Assembly (NCBI RefSeq): GCF_000376985.1
Contig: NZ_AQYA01000032.1
Span: 83,828-147,827 of the forward strand
Source of the DNA: Streptococcus henryi DSM 19005
GTDB taxonomy: Bacteria; Bacillota; Bacilli; Lactobacillales; Streptococcaceae
DNA length: 64,000 nucleotides
Direction of reading: 5' to 3'
Shown: piece by piece, positions 17,525 through 26,602 of the stretch
How positions within the stretch are numbered: the first letter of the stretch is position 1
Layout of the letters: every line of letters starts with the position of its first letter
Made by a program: the position numbers and the translations under genes
The notes under the pieces: model-generated
Told to the model about the DNA's origin: nothing
The model's input: the letters and a program-made list of their open reading frames with translations, nothing else
The model's database searches: none

Positions 17525-18784
17525 ATGAAAGCTGAAATCATTGCTGTCGGGACTGAAATTTTAACAGGGCAGATTGTTAATACCAATGCCCAGTTTTTGT
17601 CTGAAAAATCTGCAGAGCTGGGTGTAGATGTTTACTTCCACACGGCTGTTGGTGATAATGAGGAGCGTCTCTTATCTGCAATTGATATTGCCAGCAAACG
17701 TAGTGACATTGTCTTGCTCTGTGGTGGCTTGGGCCCAACCGAAGATGATTTGACTAAGCAAACTCTAGCCAAATATCTAGGACGTCAACTCGTTTTTGAT
17801 GAACAAGCAAGCAAGCGTTTGGACGAATTCTTTGCGACCCGTCCTCAGTATGCCAGAACGCCTAACAATGAGCGTCAAGCACAGATTGTGGAGGGTTCTA
17901 CACCTATTCAGAATGTGACTGGTCTTGCTGTTGGAAGTCTTTTAGAAGTTGGTGGCGTAACCTACATTGTCTTACCTGGCCCGCCAAGTGAGCTCAAACC
18001 AATGGTACTGCAAAATCTTGTTCCCCTTTTTGTTGAAGATAATCAGACACTGTATTCACGTGTTTTGCGCTTCTTTGGGATTGGAGAAAGTCAGTTGGTT
18101 ACAGTCTTATCTGACTTAATTGACAATCAGTCAGACCCAACCTTGGCTCCTTATGCCAAAACAGGCGAAGTGACTCTTCGTTTGTCTACTAAGGCAAAGA
18201 CACAAGAAGAAGCTGATATTAAGTTAGATGCCCTTGAAGCTCAAATTATGGCCATTAAAACCTTGGAAGGTCAAGAACTATCAGAACTTCACTATGGTTA
18301 TGGAGATGATAACAGCTTGGCGCGTGTGGCTTTTGAAATGCTCAAGGAGCAGGGTAAGACCATTACAGCAGCTGAGAGTTTGACTGCAGGTCTCTTCCAG
18401 TCTAGTCTGGCAGACTTCCCAGGTTCTTCAAAGGTCTTTAACGGTGGCTTTGTGACCTATAGTATTGAAGAAAAATCTAAAATGTTACAGATTCCTCTTA
18501 CAGACTTGCAGGAGCATGGTGTTGTGTCTAGCTTTACAGCTGAAAAAATGGCAGAGCAGTCACGTCTTTTGACCGATGCCGATTTTGGTATTGGTCTGAC
18601 AGGTGTAGCTGGCCCAGATGAGCTTGAAGGTCAACCAGCAGGAACAGTTTTCATTGCCCTTGCCACTAGAACAGGTGTTCAATCAATACGTGTTGTTATT
18701 GGAGGACGCAGTCGTTCAGATGTTCGTTATATCGCTACCTTATATGCCTTTAATTTAGTGCGCCGCGCTTTATTAAAGGACTAG
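17525..18784 (+). CDS. cinA: Competence/damage-inducible protein CinA
   Basis: 419 residues from the ATG at 17525 ([21 protein letters not shown] 5 bp upstream); a GTG three codons earlier is rejected. The N-terminal half is the molybdopterin-binding-like (COG1058) domain, with [14 protein letters not shown] near residue 65. The C-terminal half is the nicotinamide-nucleotide amidase (PncC-like) domain ([27 protein letters not shown]…). In streptococci CinA is induced with RecA during competence and helps direct RecA to the membrane. recA follows 49 bp later with an extra promoter of its own. Confidence 0.96.
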   Translation: MKAEIIAVGTEILTGQIVNTNAQFLSEKSAELGVDVYFHTAVGDNEERLLSAIDIASKRSDIVLLCGGLGPTEDDLTKQTLAKYLGRQLVFDEQASKRLDEFFATRPQYARTPNNERQAQIVEGSTPIQNVTGLAVGSLLEVGGVTYIVLPGPPSELKPMVLQNLVPLFVEDNQTLYSRVLRFFGIGESQLVTVLSDLIDNQSDPTLAPYAKTGEVTLRLSTKAKTQEEADIKLDALEAQIMAIKTLEGQELSELHYGYGDDNSLARVAFEMLKEQGKTITAAESLTAGLFQSSLADFPGSSKVFNGGFVTYSIEEKSKMLQIPLTDLQEHGVVSSFTAEKMAEQSRLLTDADFGIGLTGVAGPDELEGQPAGTVFIALATRTGVQSIRVVIGGRSRSDVRYIATLYAFNLVRRALLKD

Positions 18785-18797
18785 AATTTGATATAAT
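18770..18797 (+). promoter_or_regulatory. Internal recA promoter
   Basis: TATAAT at 18792–18797 directly after the cinA stop, with a weak TTATTA-like -35 near 18770. This would give basal recA expression independent of competence. Confidence 0.5.
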
Positions 18798-18833
18798 GGA
18801 AAAGATATATCTCTAGAAGAGAAGGAGAAAAAT

Positions 18834-19985
18834 TTGGCTAAAAAAACGAAAAAAACTGAAGAAATCACCAAAAAATTTGGTGACGAACGTAAAAAAGCTC
18901 TTGACGATGCCCTAAAAGTTATTGAAAAAGATTTCGGTAAGGGTGCAGTTATGCGTCTTGGTGAACGCGCAGAGCAAAAAGTTCAAGTTATGAGTTCAGG
19001 TTCTTTGGCTCTTGATATTGCACTAGGTGCAGGTGGTTATCCAAAAGGACGTATTATTGAAATCTACGGGCCAGAGTCATCTGGTAAAACAACCGTTGCC
19101 CTTCACGCTGTTGCTCAAGCACAAAAAGAAGGCGGAATCGCTGCCTTTATCGATGCTGAGCACGCTCTTGATCCTGCCTATGCTGCAGCCTTGGGTGTTA
19201 ACATTGATGAGCTCCTCTTGTCACAGCCTGATTCAGGTGAACAAGGGCTTGAAATCGCAGGTAAATTGATTGATTCTGGTGCCGTTGATCTTGTGGTTAT
19301 TGACTCAGTTGCGGCTCTTGTCCCTCGTGCTGAGATTGATGGTGACATCGGTGACAGCCACGTTGGTTTGCAAGCGCGTATGATGTCACAAGCCATGCGT
19401 AAACTGTCTGCATCAATCAACAAAACTAAAACAATTGCTATCTTTATCAACCAATTGCGTGAAAAAGTTGGTGTCATGTTTGGTAACCCTGAAACAACAC
19501 CTGGTGGACGTGCCCTTAAATTCTATGCTTCAGTGCGTTTGGATGTCCGTGGAAACACACAAATTAAGGGAACTGGTGACCAGAAAGACAGTAATGTTGG
19601 TAAGGAAACTAAGATCAAGGTTGTTAAAAACAAAGTCGCTCCGCCATTTAAAGAAGCCTTTGTGGAAATCATGTATGGAGAAGGCATTTCTCGTACAGGT
19701 GAGCTTGTTAAGATTGCTAGTGATTTGGATATTATCAAAAAAGCTGGCGCTTGGTTCTCATACAATGACGAGAAAATCGGACAAGGTTCTGAAAATGCTA
19801 AGAAATTCTTGGCAGAGCATCCAGAAATTTTCGATGAAATTGACCGTAAAGTACGATTGCACTACGGTTTGATTGAAGAAACTGAAGAAGAAAAGAAAGC
19901 AAAAAAGGCTGATTCTAAAACAGAAGCTGAAGAGGCAGATGAATTAGTACTTGAGCTTGATGACGCAATCGAAATCGAAGAATAA
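18834..19985 (+). CDS. recA: Recombinase RecA
   Basis: 383 residues, full length. Forms ATP-dependent filaments on single-stranded DNA for homologous recombination, repair and transformation. It starts at TTG with GAAGGAG 8 bp upstream; no better ATG is available before the conserved N-terminus. Walker A is GPESSGKTT (residues 79–87), Walker B ends [10 protein letters not shown], and the L2 region is [32 protein letters not shown]. The C-terminus is acidic, as usual. No LexA-type site was seen upstream, in keeping with streptococci lacking a classical SOS response. Confidence 0.98.
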   Translation: MAKKTKKTEEITKKFGDERKKALDDALKVIEKDFGKGAVMRLGERAEQKVQVMSSGSLALDIALGAGGYPKGRIIEIYGPESSGKTTVALHAVAQAQKEGGIAAFIDAEHALDPAYAAALGVNIDELLLSQPDSGEQGLEIAGKLIDSGAVDLVVIDSVAALVPRAEIDGDIGDSHVGLQARMMSQAMRKLSASINKTKTIAIFINQLREKVGVMFGNPETTPGGRALKFYASVRLDVRGNTQIKGTGDQKDSNVGKETKIKVVKNKVAPPFKEAFVEIMYGEGISRTGELVKIASDLDIIKKAGAWFSYNDEKIGQGSENAKKFLAEHPEIFDEIDRKVRLHYGLIEETEEEKKAKKADSKTEAEEADELVLELDDAIEIEE

Positions 19986-19993
19986 AACGAAAG

Positions 19994-20016
19994 AGAAGTC
20001 CTGGGGCTTCTTTTTT
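19994..20016 (+). terminator. Terminator after recA
   Basis: AGAAGTCC…GGGGCTTCT stem followed by TTTTTT. Confidence 0.7.
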
Positions 20017-20045
20017 AGCGTCCTCTTCTCCTTAGTCTCTTCGTA

Positions 20046-20143
20046 AGACTAAATCAAAATGATACATTGTCACTTTCGTTTTGGCTTACCCTAGCGCTGT
20101 CCTCGTCTCACTTCCTCATCTGATTTTGATTTAATTTGAGTTT
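20046..20143. repeat. Dispersed intergenic repeat with ATCAAAA ends (copy B)
   Basis: Left end ACTAAATCAAAAT and right end TGATTTTGATTTAATTTGAGT are imperfect inverted repeats. They match the ends of the elements at 4647–4744 and 32190–32261. Otherwise the recA–spx gap (19986–20281) holds only the recA terminator and the spx promoter (TATAAT-like GTTATAATA near 20242). Confidence 0.55.
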
Positions 20144-20281
20144 AAAGATAACAGAAAGATTAAAATATGTCATTTTACAACTTTTTAGTTGACAATTTAA
20201 AAATAGGTCTCTAGACCTATGTTTTGTCTCTGCTAGGTATGTTATAATACAAGTATCATGGGATAGAAAGTGAGAATGAAC

Positions 20282-20680
20282 ATGATTAAGATTTATACAA
20301 TTTCAAGTTGCACTAGCTGCAAAAAAGCTAAAACTTGGCTCAACGCTCATCAGCTCCCTTACAAAGAACAAAACCTCGGAAAAGAACCCCTATCACGCGA
20401 AGAAATTATGGCAATCCTTACAAAAACTGAAAATGGGATTGAAAGTATCGTTTCTTCAAAAAATCGTTACGCTAAGGCCCTAAATTGTGATATTGAAGAT
20501 TTGAGCCTTAATGAAGTCATTGACCTCATTCAAGCAAACCCACGTATTTTGAAGAGCCCAATTTTGATTGACGAAAAACGTCTTCAAGTTGGTTACAAAG
20601 AAGATGATATTCGTGCCTTTTTGCCACGCGCTATTCGTAATGTCGAAAATGCAGAAGCACGTCTTCGCGCAGCTCTATAG
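20282..20680 (+). CDS. spxA: Spx-type transcriptional regulator (SpxA, ArsC-like fold)
   Basis: 132-residue redox-sensing regulator that binds the RNA polymerase alpha C-terminal domain and adjusts transcription under thiol and oxidative stress. The CxxC switch is Cys10–Thr–Ser–Cys13 (MIKIYTISSCTSCKKAKTWL). The tail RAIRNVENAEARLRAAL is typical of streptococcal SpxA1. In-frame GTG (20270) and ATG (20276) codons lie upstream; 20282 is chosen because the family begins MIKIYT. A clear terminator follows. Confidence 0.94.
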   Translation: MIKIYTISSCTSCKKAKTWLNAHQLPYKEQNLGKEPLSREEIMAILTKTENGIESIVSSKNRYAKALNCDIEDLSLNEVIDLIQANPRILKSPILIDEKRLQVGYKEDDIRAFLPRAIRNVENAEARLRAAL

Positions 20681-20714
20681 ACCCTAATGTCTTATTATAG
20701 ACAAGATAACCCCC

Positions 20715-20755
20715 AAAACCGTGCAGCGTCATGAGGCGATTTTGTGCGGTTTTTA
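20715..20755 (+). terminator. Terminator after spxA
   Basis: AAAACCGTGCA (20715–20725) pairs with TGTGCGGTTTT (20743–20753), followed by T residues. Confidence 0.8.
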
Positions 20756-20885
20756 TATTTTATAGAAGAGACTCTGATCACAAAAATTTTGAAAGAGTTT
20801 ACAGAAAAACAATTGAAATCCTTGTTTAATCAAATGAAATGGGTTATAATAAGGGATAAGAGAATTTCAGAAAGAAGGTGTAAGT

Positions 20886-21155
20886 ATGGGATTTACAGAA
20901 GAAACTGTTCGCTTCAAATTGGACGATACTAACAAAAAAGAAATCAGTGAGACTCTCACAACTGTTTACCGTTCATTGGACGAAAAAGGCTACAACCCCA
21001 TCAATCAGATTGTCGGTTATGTCTTGAGTGGGGACCCTGCTTATGTTCCTCGTTACAATGACGCCCGCAACCAGATTCGCAAGTATGAGCGCGACGAAAT
21101 CGTTGAAGAGTTGGTTCGCTATTACCTCAAAGGAAATGGAATTGATTTGAAATGA
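20886..21155 (+). CDS. ireB: IreB family regulatory phosphoprotein (UPF0297)
   Basis: 89 residues, full length, starting [14 protein letters not shown]. In Enterococcus and streptococci IreB is a small dimeric substrate of the PASTA Ser/Thr kinase, phosphorylated on N-terminal Thr residues (Thr4 and Thr7 are present here), and modulates cell-envelope stress and cephalosporin tolerance. The stop overlaps the ruvX start by 4 bp (ATGA). The ireB–ruvX–DUF1292 order is widely conserved in Firmicutes. Confidence 0.95.
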   Translation: MGFTEETVRFKLDDTNKKEISETLTTVYRSLDEKGYNPINQIVGYVLSGDPAYVPRYNDARNQIRKYERDEIVEELVRYYLKGNGIDLK

Positions 21156-21571
21156 GAATCATGGGATTAGACGTCGGCTCTAAAACAGTCGGTATAGCAA
21201 TTAGTGACCCTTTAGGTTTTACAGCTCAAGGTGTTGAAATCATTAAAATCGACGAAGAAGCTGGCGATTTTGGCTTTGACCGCTTAGGTGAACTTGTTAA
21301 AGAGTACAAAGTTGACAAATTCGTTGTTGGCTTGCCAAAGAATATGAACAATACCGAAGGTCCGCGTGTTGAAGCCAGCAAGGCTTATGGTGAGAAAATC
21401 GCTGATTTATTTGGAATCCCTGTTGATTACCAAGATGAGCGTTTAACTACTGTACAAGCTGAGCGTATGCTAGTTGAACAAGCTGATGTCAGCCGTGGCA
21501 AACGTAAGAAGGTCATTGATAAATTGGCAGCACAGCTTATTTTACAAAATTATTTAGATAGAATGTTTTAA
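21152..21571 (+). CDS. ruvX: Putative pre-16S rRNA nuclease / Holliday junction resolvase-like RuvX (YqgF)
   Basis: 139 residues with the RNase H-like fold. The first catalytic Asp is in [17 protein letters not shown], followed by [18 protein letters not shown], the [13 protein letters not shown] block and a final [17 protein letters not shown]. Family members process the 16S rRNA 5' end and have also been proposed as junction resolvases. Translationally coupled to ireB. Confidence 0.95.
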   Translation: MRIMGLDVGSKTVGIAISDPLGFTAQGVEIIKIDEEAGDFGFDRLGELVKEYKVDKFVVGLPKNMNNTEGPRVEASKAYGEKIADLFGIPVDYQDERLTTVQAERMLVEQADVSRGKRKKVIDKLAAQLILQNYLDRMF

Positions 21572-21595
21572 AAACAAGACATAAAAGGAGAAAAC

Positions 21596-21907
21596 ATGGC
21601 ACATAACCATAACCACGATCATGATCATGACCACGAAGTTATTACACTTGTTGATGAACAAGGTAACGAAACATTATTTGAAATTCTTTTGACGATTGAC
21701 GGTCGTGAAGAATTCGGTAAAAACTATGTTCTTTTGGTACCAGCTGGTGCTGAAGAAGATGAGCAAGGTGAGATTGAAATTCAAGCTTACTCATTCACTG
21801 AAAACGAAGACGGTACAGAAGGTGACCTTCAACCGATTCCAGAAGATTCAGACGCTGAATGGGATATGATTGAAGAAGTCTTCAATAGCTTCTTGGACGA
21901 AGAATAA
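21596..21907 (+). CDS. DUF1292 (YrzB-like) acidic protein with His-rich N-terminus
   Basis: 103 residues. The N-terminus is an unusual alternating His/Asp/Asn run ([15 protein letters not shown]) that could bind metal ions. The rest is the acidic DUF1292 domain ([17 protein letters not shown]… and [11 protein letters not shown] at the end). Function is unknown; it is conserved behind ireB–ruvX. AAAAGGAG precedes the start and a terminator follows. Confidence 0.93.
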   Translation: MAHNHNHDHDHDHEVITLVDEQGNETLFEILLTIDGREEFGKNYVLLVPAGAEEDEQGEIEIQAYSFTENEDGTEGDLQPIPEDSDAEWDMIEEVFNSFLDEE

Positions 21908-21917
21908 TAAAGTATTT

Positions 21918-21945
21918 AGAGTGGGCAAAGCCCTCTCTTTTTTTT
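21918..21945 (+). terminator. Terminator after the DUF1292 gene
   Basis: AGAGTGGGC pairs with GCCCTCTCT around a 3-base loop, followed by T7. Confidence 0.85.
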
Positions 21946-21984
21946 GCCCTCTTTTTCGAATAGGTTAGGAGAAGGAGGAATTTT

Positions 21985-22110
21985 ATGAAAAAGACCAGAT
22001 TAAGTCAGGAAGAAAAACTCTTTTTGATACGCTATGAAAGCCAATCTTTTCATCGCTTTCGAGACATTTTAAGCTATAGTATTGTCTGTGGAAAATTGAC
22101 TAAATCTTAG
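21985..22110 (+). CDS. Small ORF of 41 residues, unknown
   Basis: Begins MKKTRLSQEEKLFLIRYE and ends CGKLTKS. It is preceded by a very strong ribosome site (AGAAGGAGG, 6 bp before the ATG), which is the main support for translation. Basic and partly amphipathic, with no signal peptide. Not recognised as a known family; it could be a remnant of a larger protein, since SQEEKLFLIRYES looks like a helical N-terminus. Confidence 0.5.
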   Translation: MKKTRLSQEEKLFLIRYESQSFHRFRDILSYSIVCGKLTKS

Positions 22111-22151
22111 ATTCTGATATACTGGAAGTATCATATTCAAGGAGAATCAAT

Positions 22152-23738
22152 GTGAATCAAACACCTGAAGAGAGCTTGGTAGCCAAAGAGTCGTATGAGG
22201 ACTATAGCCGTTCTCAACGCCATCAAGGGGTAAATAGGGAATCACGTAAAGAAGTCAAAAAGACTAAGGTTCCAACTCTACATAAGCTCTACATCGTATT
22301 TTGGAGTGCTCTGACAGCTTGTCTGAGTTTTGCCGTTCTTCCATTTTTAGCAGACACTGCAAACAGCCTTCAATCTCAAAATTTCTATCTTGGTTTAATG
22401 GTGACCAAAGGGCAGTTGCCTTTTAGTGACTTATTTGCGACAGGTGGATTCCTCTATTATATTATTCTAGCTATCGGTTTCTTTATTAGTGCTAACTTGT
22501 GGATAGCCTTGGTTAATTTCCTGGCCTATTATGTGACAGGCATTTATCTCTATAAAGTTTTCTATTACTTTACTGAGGATAGCAAGGTTGCTACGATTGC
22601 CAATCTGATTTTTTATCTGCTCAATCTCATTTTGGGCTTTGGTGGACTCTATCCAATTCAGTGGGCAATGCCTTTTGTCATGGTTTCCCTCTGGTTCTTG
22701 ATTAAGTATTTTGCAGGTATTATCAAGGATGAAGCCTTCATTTTATACGGCTTTGCTGGAGCGGCGGCTATGTTGTTGGAGCCCCGTACACTCATTTTCT
22801 GGGGAATTTCCTTCATAACCATTGGGATTTACAATATTAGCCAGAAGCATGTTGCAAGAGGATTTTACCAACTGTTGTGTATTATCTTAGGCACAATTTT
22901 GGTCTTCTATACAAGCGGTTATTTTATTTTGAACCTGCAGATTTTGTCCCCTTACATCAGCCAAGCGGTGATTTATCCATTTACCTATTTTGCAGTAGGT
23001 AGCCAAAACTTGTGGTTGTCTATTCTTTTCCATCTTCTTGTAGCCCTGGCTTCCGGCCTCTTGCTAGGATTCTTCGGTTTCTTCCGAGGTGCCTTTAAAG
23101 GTGAGGACAAGGTATCTAAGTTCTTGATTTTCCTTGTGGCCTTCATCTATTTGGTCATTGCTTGCCTATCTCAAGATTTTCGACTTTACCATCTTTTAAC
23201 GCTCCTACCGTTCGGTTTGATTTTGACTGTTATGTCGCTTAACACAAGTTATCAGCGTAGCTTGGCCAAGACATCACACCGCCGAAAGAAGACAGGTCGC
23301 GGCGCAAGTCAATTCCTAAGCTATTTCTTGAGAAAACATCTTTACCTACCGATTTTGGTTCTTATCTTATCATTTGGGCATTTAACTTATGTTTCTCTTA
23401 TGGGGCTTTCGGAAAATGCAGAGCGCTCCACAATTGCGACTTATCTGACTAGCCAGCTTGGCAGTGAAGATAAGATTTATGTCTGGGATGACTCAGCTAA
23501 AATTTATTTCGAAACTCAAGCTCAAACTAGTGCTCAATTTGCCCTTCCAACAGTGAATACTGTGAAAAAATCAAATGCTAAACTTTTAGAGGATGATTTA
23601 TTACAAGTTGATTCAGAATTTGTAGTGGTTAATCCTGAAATACCGATGTCTGATGTTTTGAAAAATAGCCTAGAGGCTAACTATGACAAGGTTTCAGTAG
23701 AGGGTGTTTCTACTTTCAAAATTTATCAGAAAAAATAA
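22152..23738 (+). CDS. Polytopic membrane protein, GT-C glycosyltransferase-like
   Basis: 528 residues from a GTG start (GGAG 7–8 bp upstream; the overlapping ATG at 22150 is followed at once by a stop). A charged cytoplasmic N-terminus of about 45 residues precedes about ten to eleven membrane helices and a C-terminal extracytoplasmic domain of about 115 residues (after residue 415). The GLMVTKGQLPFSDLFATGGFLYYIILAIG block resembles the first loop of GT-C-fold membrane glycosyltransferases. No catalytic assignment is safe. Conserved in streptococci near nrdD, to my recollection. Confidence 0.72.
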   Translation: MNQTPEESLVAKESYEDYSRSQRHQGVNRESRKEVKKTKVPTLHKLYIVFWSALTACLSFAVLPFLADTANSLQSQNFYLGLMVTKGQLPFSDLFATGGFLYYIILAIGFFISANLWIALVNFLAYYVTGIYLYKVFYYFTEDSKVATIANLIFYLLNLILGFGGLYPIQWAMPFVMVSLWFLIKYFAGIIKDEAFILYGFAGAAAMLLEPRTLIFWGISFITIGIYNISQKHVARGFYQLLCIILGTILVFYTSGYFILNLQILSPYISQAVIYPFTYFAVGSQNLWLSILFHLLVALASGLLLGFFGFFRGAFKGEDKVSKFLIFLVAFIYLVIACLSQDFRLYHLLTLLPFGLILTVMSLNTSYQRSLAKTSHRRKKTGRGASQFLSYFLRKHLYLPILVLILSFGHLTYVSLMGLSENAERSTIATYLTSQLGSEDKIYVWDDSAKIYFETQAQTSAQFALPTVNTVKKSNAKLLEDDLLQVDSEFVVVNPEIPMSDVLKNSLEANYDKVSVEGVSTFKIYQKK

Positions 23739-23743
23739 TGAAA

Positions 23744-23813
23744 AATCAATATGTAGTGTTATGTTTAAAATATCGACACAACATATTGATTTTTTTTTCT
23801 ACAATGGTATAAT
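23744..23813 (+). promoter_or_regulatory. nrdD promoter with two NrdR-like boxes; also a terminator for the upstream gene
   Basis: AATCAATATGTAGTGT (23744–23759) and ACACAACATATTGATT (23776–23791) each match the NrdR box (ACACWATATATWGTGT) at about 13 of 16 positions. They start exactly 32 bp apart, the helical spacing normal for NrdR pairs. The second box overlaps a -35 (TTGATT, 23786–23791), with TATAAT at 23808–23813 after a 16-bp spacer. Because the two boxes are inverted relative to each other they also form a long stem followed by a T9 run, so the same DNA can terminate the 22152 transcript. Confidence 0.68.
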
Positions 23814-23852
23814 AGTAAAAGATTAAATAATAGAAAAAATAACTGAGATAGA

Positions 23853-23896
23853 CTATCACAAAAGCAACTTTTCTAAGTTGCTTCTTGCTATGATAG
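23853..23896. other. Leader hairpin upstream of nrdD
   Basis: AGCAACTT/AAGTTGCT forms an inner stem and CTATCA (23853–23858)/TGATAG (23891–23896) an outer stem in the roughly 185-nt nrdD leader. There is no T-tract, so it is not an obvious terminator. Confidence 0.5.
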
Positions 23897-23998
23897 AGGT
23901 TTAAAGAGCAAATTGATTTGTTTTATAAGCTCATCTATGGTAAGCGTAAAAAATCAGCATTATATTTTTTTCTTAGAAGTAATGAAGGGACTTTGACC

Positions 23999-26197
23999 AT
24001 GATGACATTGGAAAAAGAAAAAATTGTAACACGTTCGGACATGAAAGTAATTAAACGCGACGGTCGTTTGGTTAACTTTGATGCAGATAAGATTTACAGT
24101 GCACTTTTGAAAGCTAGCAATAATGTAACCAAGATGTCTCCACTTGTTGAGGCGAAGTTGGAAGGAATTGCTGACCGTGTCATCGCTGAAATCTACGAAC
24201 GTTTCCAAAATAATATTAAAATTTACGAGATTCAAAACATTGTTGAACATGAGCTTTTAGAGGCTAATGAGTATGCCATTGCTAATGAGTACATCAACTA
24301 TCGTACACGCCGCGATTTCGACCGTGCCAAGGCAACAGATATCAACTTTACCATTGATAAATTGCTCAACAAAGACCAAACTGTGGTCAATGAAAATGCT
24401 AATAAAGACAGTGATGTTTTCAATACGCAACGTGATTTGACGGCTGGTATTGTTGGTAAATCAATTGGTCTTAAAATGTTGCCAAGTCATGTTGCCAATG
24501 CTCACCAAAAGGGTGACATTCATTACCATGACCTTGATTACAGCCCATACACACCAATGACCAACTGCTGTCTTATTGATTTTAAGGGTATGTTGGCTAA
24601 TGGATTCAAGATTGGTAATGCTGAGGTGGAAAGTCCTAAGTCTATTCAGACAGCGACAGCCCAGATTTCTCAAATCATTGCCAACGTAGCTTCAAGCCAG
24701 TATGGCGGTTGTACGGCAGACCGTATTGATGAGTTTTTGGCTCCATACGCGGAGCTCAATTACCAAAAGCATCTTAAAGATGCTCAAGAATGGGTGGCTG
24801 AAGAGAAGCGTGAAGATTACGCGCGTGCTAAGACTAAGAAAGACATCTATGATGCCATGCAGTCTTTGGAGTATGAGATTAATACCCTTTTCACTTCAAA
24901 TGGTCAAACGCCATTTACCTCACTTGGTTTTGGTCTAGGAACTAACTGGTTTGAACGTGAAATTCAAAAAGCTATTCTTGAGATTCGCATCAAGGGCTTG
25001 GGTTCTGAACATCGCACAGCTATTTTCCCTAAACTTATCTTTACAGTTAAGCGTGGTCTTAATTTAGAGCCTGATAGTCCTAACTATGACATCAAACAGC
25101 TGGCTCTTGAGTGTGCCACAAAACGTATGTATCCAGATATGTTATCATACGATAAAATCGTTGAATTGACTGGGTCTTTCAAGGCTCCTATGGGATGTCG
25201 TTCATTCTTGCAAGGCTGGAAGGATGAAAATGGTGTGGATGTTACCTCAGGTCGTATGAACCTGGGTGTTGTTACTGTCAATCTTCCACGTATTGCCATG
25301 GAATCAAATGGTGACATCAATAAATTCTGGGAAATCTTCAATGAGCGTATGGCCATTGCTAAGGATGCTCTTGTTTACCGTGTGGAACGTGTTAAGGAAG
25401 CAACGCCAGCTAATGCTCCGATTCTTTACCAATATGGTGCTTTTGGCCAACGTCTTGGTAAGTATGATAATGTTGATGAACTCTTCAAACATCGTCGTGC
25501 TACGGTATCATTGGGTTACATCGGTCTTTATGAAGTCGCTACAGTCTTCTATGGTGGAGAGTGGGAAAATAATGCTGAGGCAAAAGACTTTACAGTTAAT
25601 ATCGTTAAAACCATGAAGAACTTGTGTGCAGATTGGTCTGATGAATATGACTACCATTTCTCAGTTTACTCAACACCATCTGAAAGTTTGACAGACCGTT
25701 TCTGCCGTCTAGATACTGAAAAATTTGGTATTGTGACTGACATCACTGACAAGGAATACTATACTAATTCCTTCCACTATGATGTCCGTAAGAATCCAAC
25801 ACCATTTGAAAAACTGGACTTTGAAAAAGTATATCCAGCAGCTGGTGCTTCAGGAGGATTCATTCACTACTGTGAATATCCAGTTCTTCAACAAAATCCA
25901 AAAGCGCTTGAAGCTGTTTGGGATTATGCCTATGATCGTGTTGGCTATCTAGGAACAAACACACCAATTGATAAGTGTTACAAGTGTGATTTCGAGGGTG
26001 ACTTCACACCAACAGAACGAGGATTTACTTGTCCAAACTGTGGTAACAGCGATCCTAAAACAGTAGACGTTGTTAAGCGTACTTGCGGTTACCTAGGTAA
26101 CCCACAAGCTCGTCCAATGGTAAATGGTCGCCACAAAGAAATCTCAGCCCGTGTTAAACATATGAACGGCTCAACAATCAATAATCCAGGACAATAA
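23999..26197 (+). CDS. nrdD: Anaerobic ribonucleoside-triphosphate reductase (class III)
   Basis: 732 residues. A glycyl-radical enzyme that makes deoxyribonucleoside triphosphates under anaerobic conditions, activated by NrdG. An N-terminal ATP-cone (MKVIKRDGRLVNFDADKIYSALLKAS) regulates activity. The zinc-binding CYKCDFEGDF…CPNCG and the glycyl-radical loop RTCGYLGNP (Gly697) are at the C-terminus. The start at 23999 is chosen over an in-frame TTG at 23918 because AAGGGA lies 8 bp upstream and the earlier codons are not conserved-looking. Probable NrdR boxes precede it. Its activase is 1.9 kb downstream. Confidence 0.97.
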   Translation: MMTLEKEKIVTRSDMKVIKRDGRLVNFDADKIYSALLKASNNVTKMSPLVEAKLEGIADRVIAEIYERFQNNIKIYEIQNIVEHELLEANEYAIANEYINYRTRRDFDRAKATDINFTIDKLLNKDQTVVNENANKDSDVFNTQRDLTAGIVGKSIGLKMLPSHVANAHQKGDIHYHDLDYSPYTPMTNCCLIDFKGMLANGFKIGNAEVESPKSIQTATAQISQIIANVASSQYGGCTADRIDEFLAPYAELNYQKHLKDAQEWVAEEKREDYARAKTKKDIYDAMQSLEYEINTLFTSNGQTPFTSLGFGLGTNWFEREIQKAILEIRIKGLGSEHRTAIFPKLIFTVKRGLNLEPDSPNYDIKQLALECATKRMYPDMLSYDKIVELTGSFKAPMGCRSFLQGWKDENGVDVTSGRMNLGVVTVNLPRIAMESNGDINKFWEIFNERMAIAKDALVYRVERVKEATPANAPILYQYGAFGQRLGKYDNVDELFKHRRATVSLGYIGLYEVATVFYGGEWENNAEAKDFTVNIVKTMKNLCADWSDEYDYHFSVYSTPSESLTDRFCRLDTEKFGIVTDITDKEYYTNSFHYDVRKNPTPFEKLDFEKVYPAAGASGGFIHYCEYPVLQQNPKALEAVWDYAYDRVGYLGTNTPIDKCYKCDFEGDFTPTERGFTCPNCGNSDPKTVDVVKRTCGYLGNPQARPMVNGRHKEISARVKHMNGSTINNPGQ

Positions 26198-26201
26198 AAG
26201 T

Positions 26202-26232
26202 AATAAAAGGTTGCTTAAAGCAACCTTTTATT
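26202..26232 (+). terminator. Terminator after nrdD
   Basis: AATAAAAGGTTGCTT and CAACCTTTTATT form a compact perfect stem. Confidence 0.8.
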
Positions 26233-26267
26233 GATATTATAAAGATTGAGGCGTAGCTTCTCAATCA

Positions 26268-26406
26268 GATATTTTTCGCGGTGTGAAAAAGACAATTAGC
26301 AGATGGTCTGCTAATTGTCTCGGAAATTTTGAGACTTAGGGCTCAAAATTTAGCTATGGAATTCCGTAGGAAGTCGCTAGCGTCCGTCACACTTCAGAAA
26401 AATATC
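26268..26406. repeat. Structured palindromic element with closed ends and internal hairpins
   Basis: The ends GATATTTTTC (26268–26277) and GAAAAATATC (26397–26406) are perfect inverted repeats, reinforced by GTGTGA (26281) and TCACAC (26387). Inside are GACAATTAGCAGA/TCTGCTAATTGTC (13 bp, 3-base loop, 26291–26319), AAATTTTGAG/CTCAAAATTT (26324–26351) and a CTATGGAATTCCGTAG palindrome. No gene is present. It may be an RNA structure or a palindromic mobile element. Confidence 0.65.
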
Positions 26407-26426
26407 AAAAAGAAAGGAAAAAACAA

Positions 26427-26576
26427 GTGGGAAAATATCAATTAGATTATAAAGGCATGCAACAAGTGGAGCGATTCCACGAGAAAAATTCAAACGTGAA
26501 GACTAATAAAAAGGCTCGCGTTAATGATTTAAAAGCAAAATTTATCGAGAAAACGAAACAAAAAGCAAGTAAATAA
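26427..26576 (+). CDS. Small conserved basic protein between nrdD and nrdG
   Basis: 49 residues from a GTG start with AGAAAGGAAA upstream. It starts with GKYQLDYKGMQQVERFHEK, and the second half is Lys-rich (KTNKKARVNDLKAKFIEK). A protein of this size sits between nrdD and the acetyltransferase/nrdG pair in pneumococcus as I recall, so it is likely real. Function unknown. Confidence 0.75.
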   Translation: MGKYQLDYKGMQQVERFHEKNSNVKTNKKARVNDLKAKFIEKTKQKASK

Positions 26577-26602
26577 GCTCTGGGTTCAGGGGAGGAAAAG
26601 CT

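Noticed and set aside
23918..23998. N-terminal extension of NrdD from a TTG at 23918
   Set aside because: The extra 27 residues are low-quality and Lys/Phe-rich, while the ATG at 23999 has AAGGGA at proper distance and precedes the ATP-cone directly.
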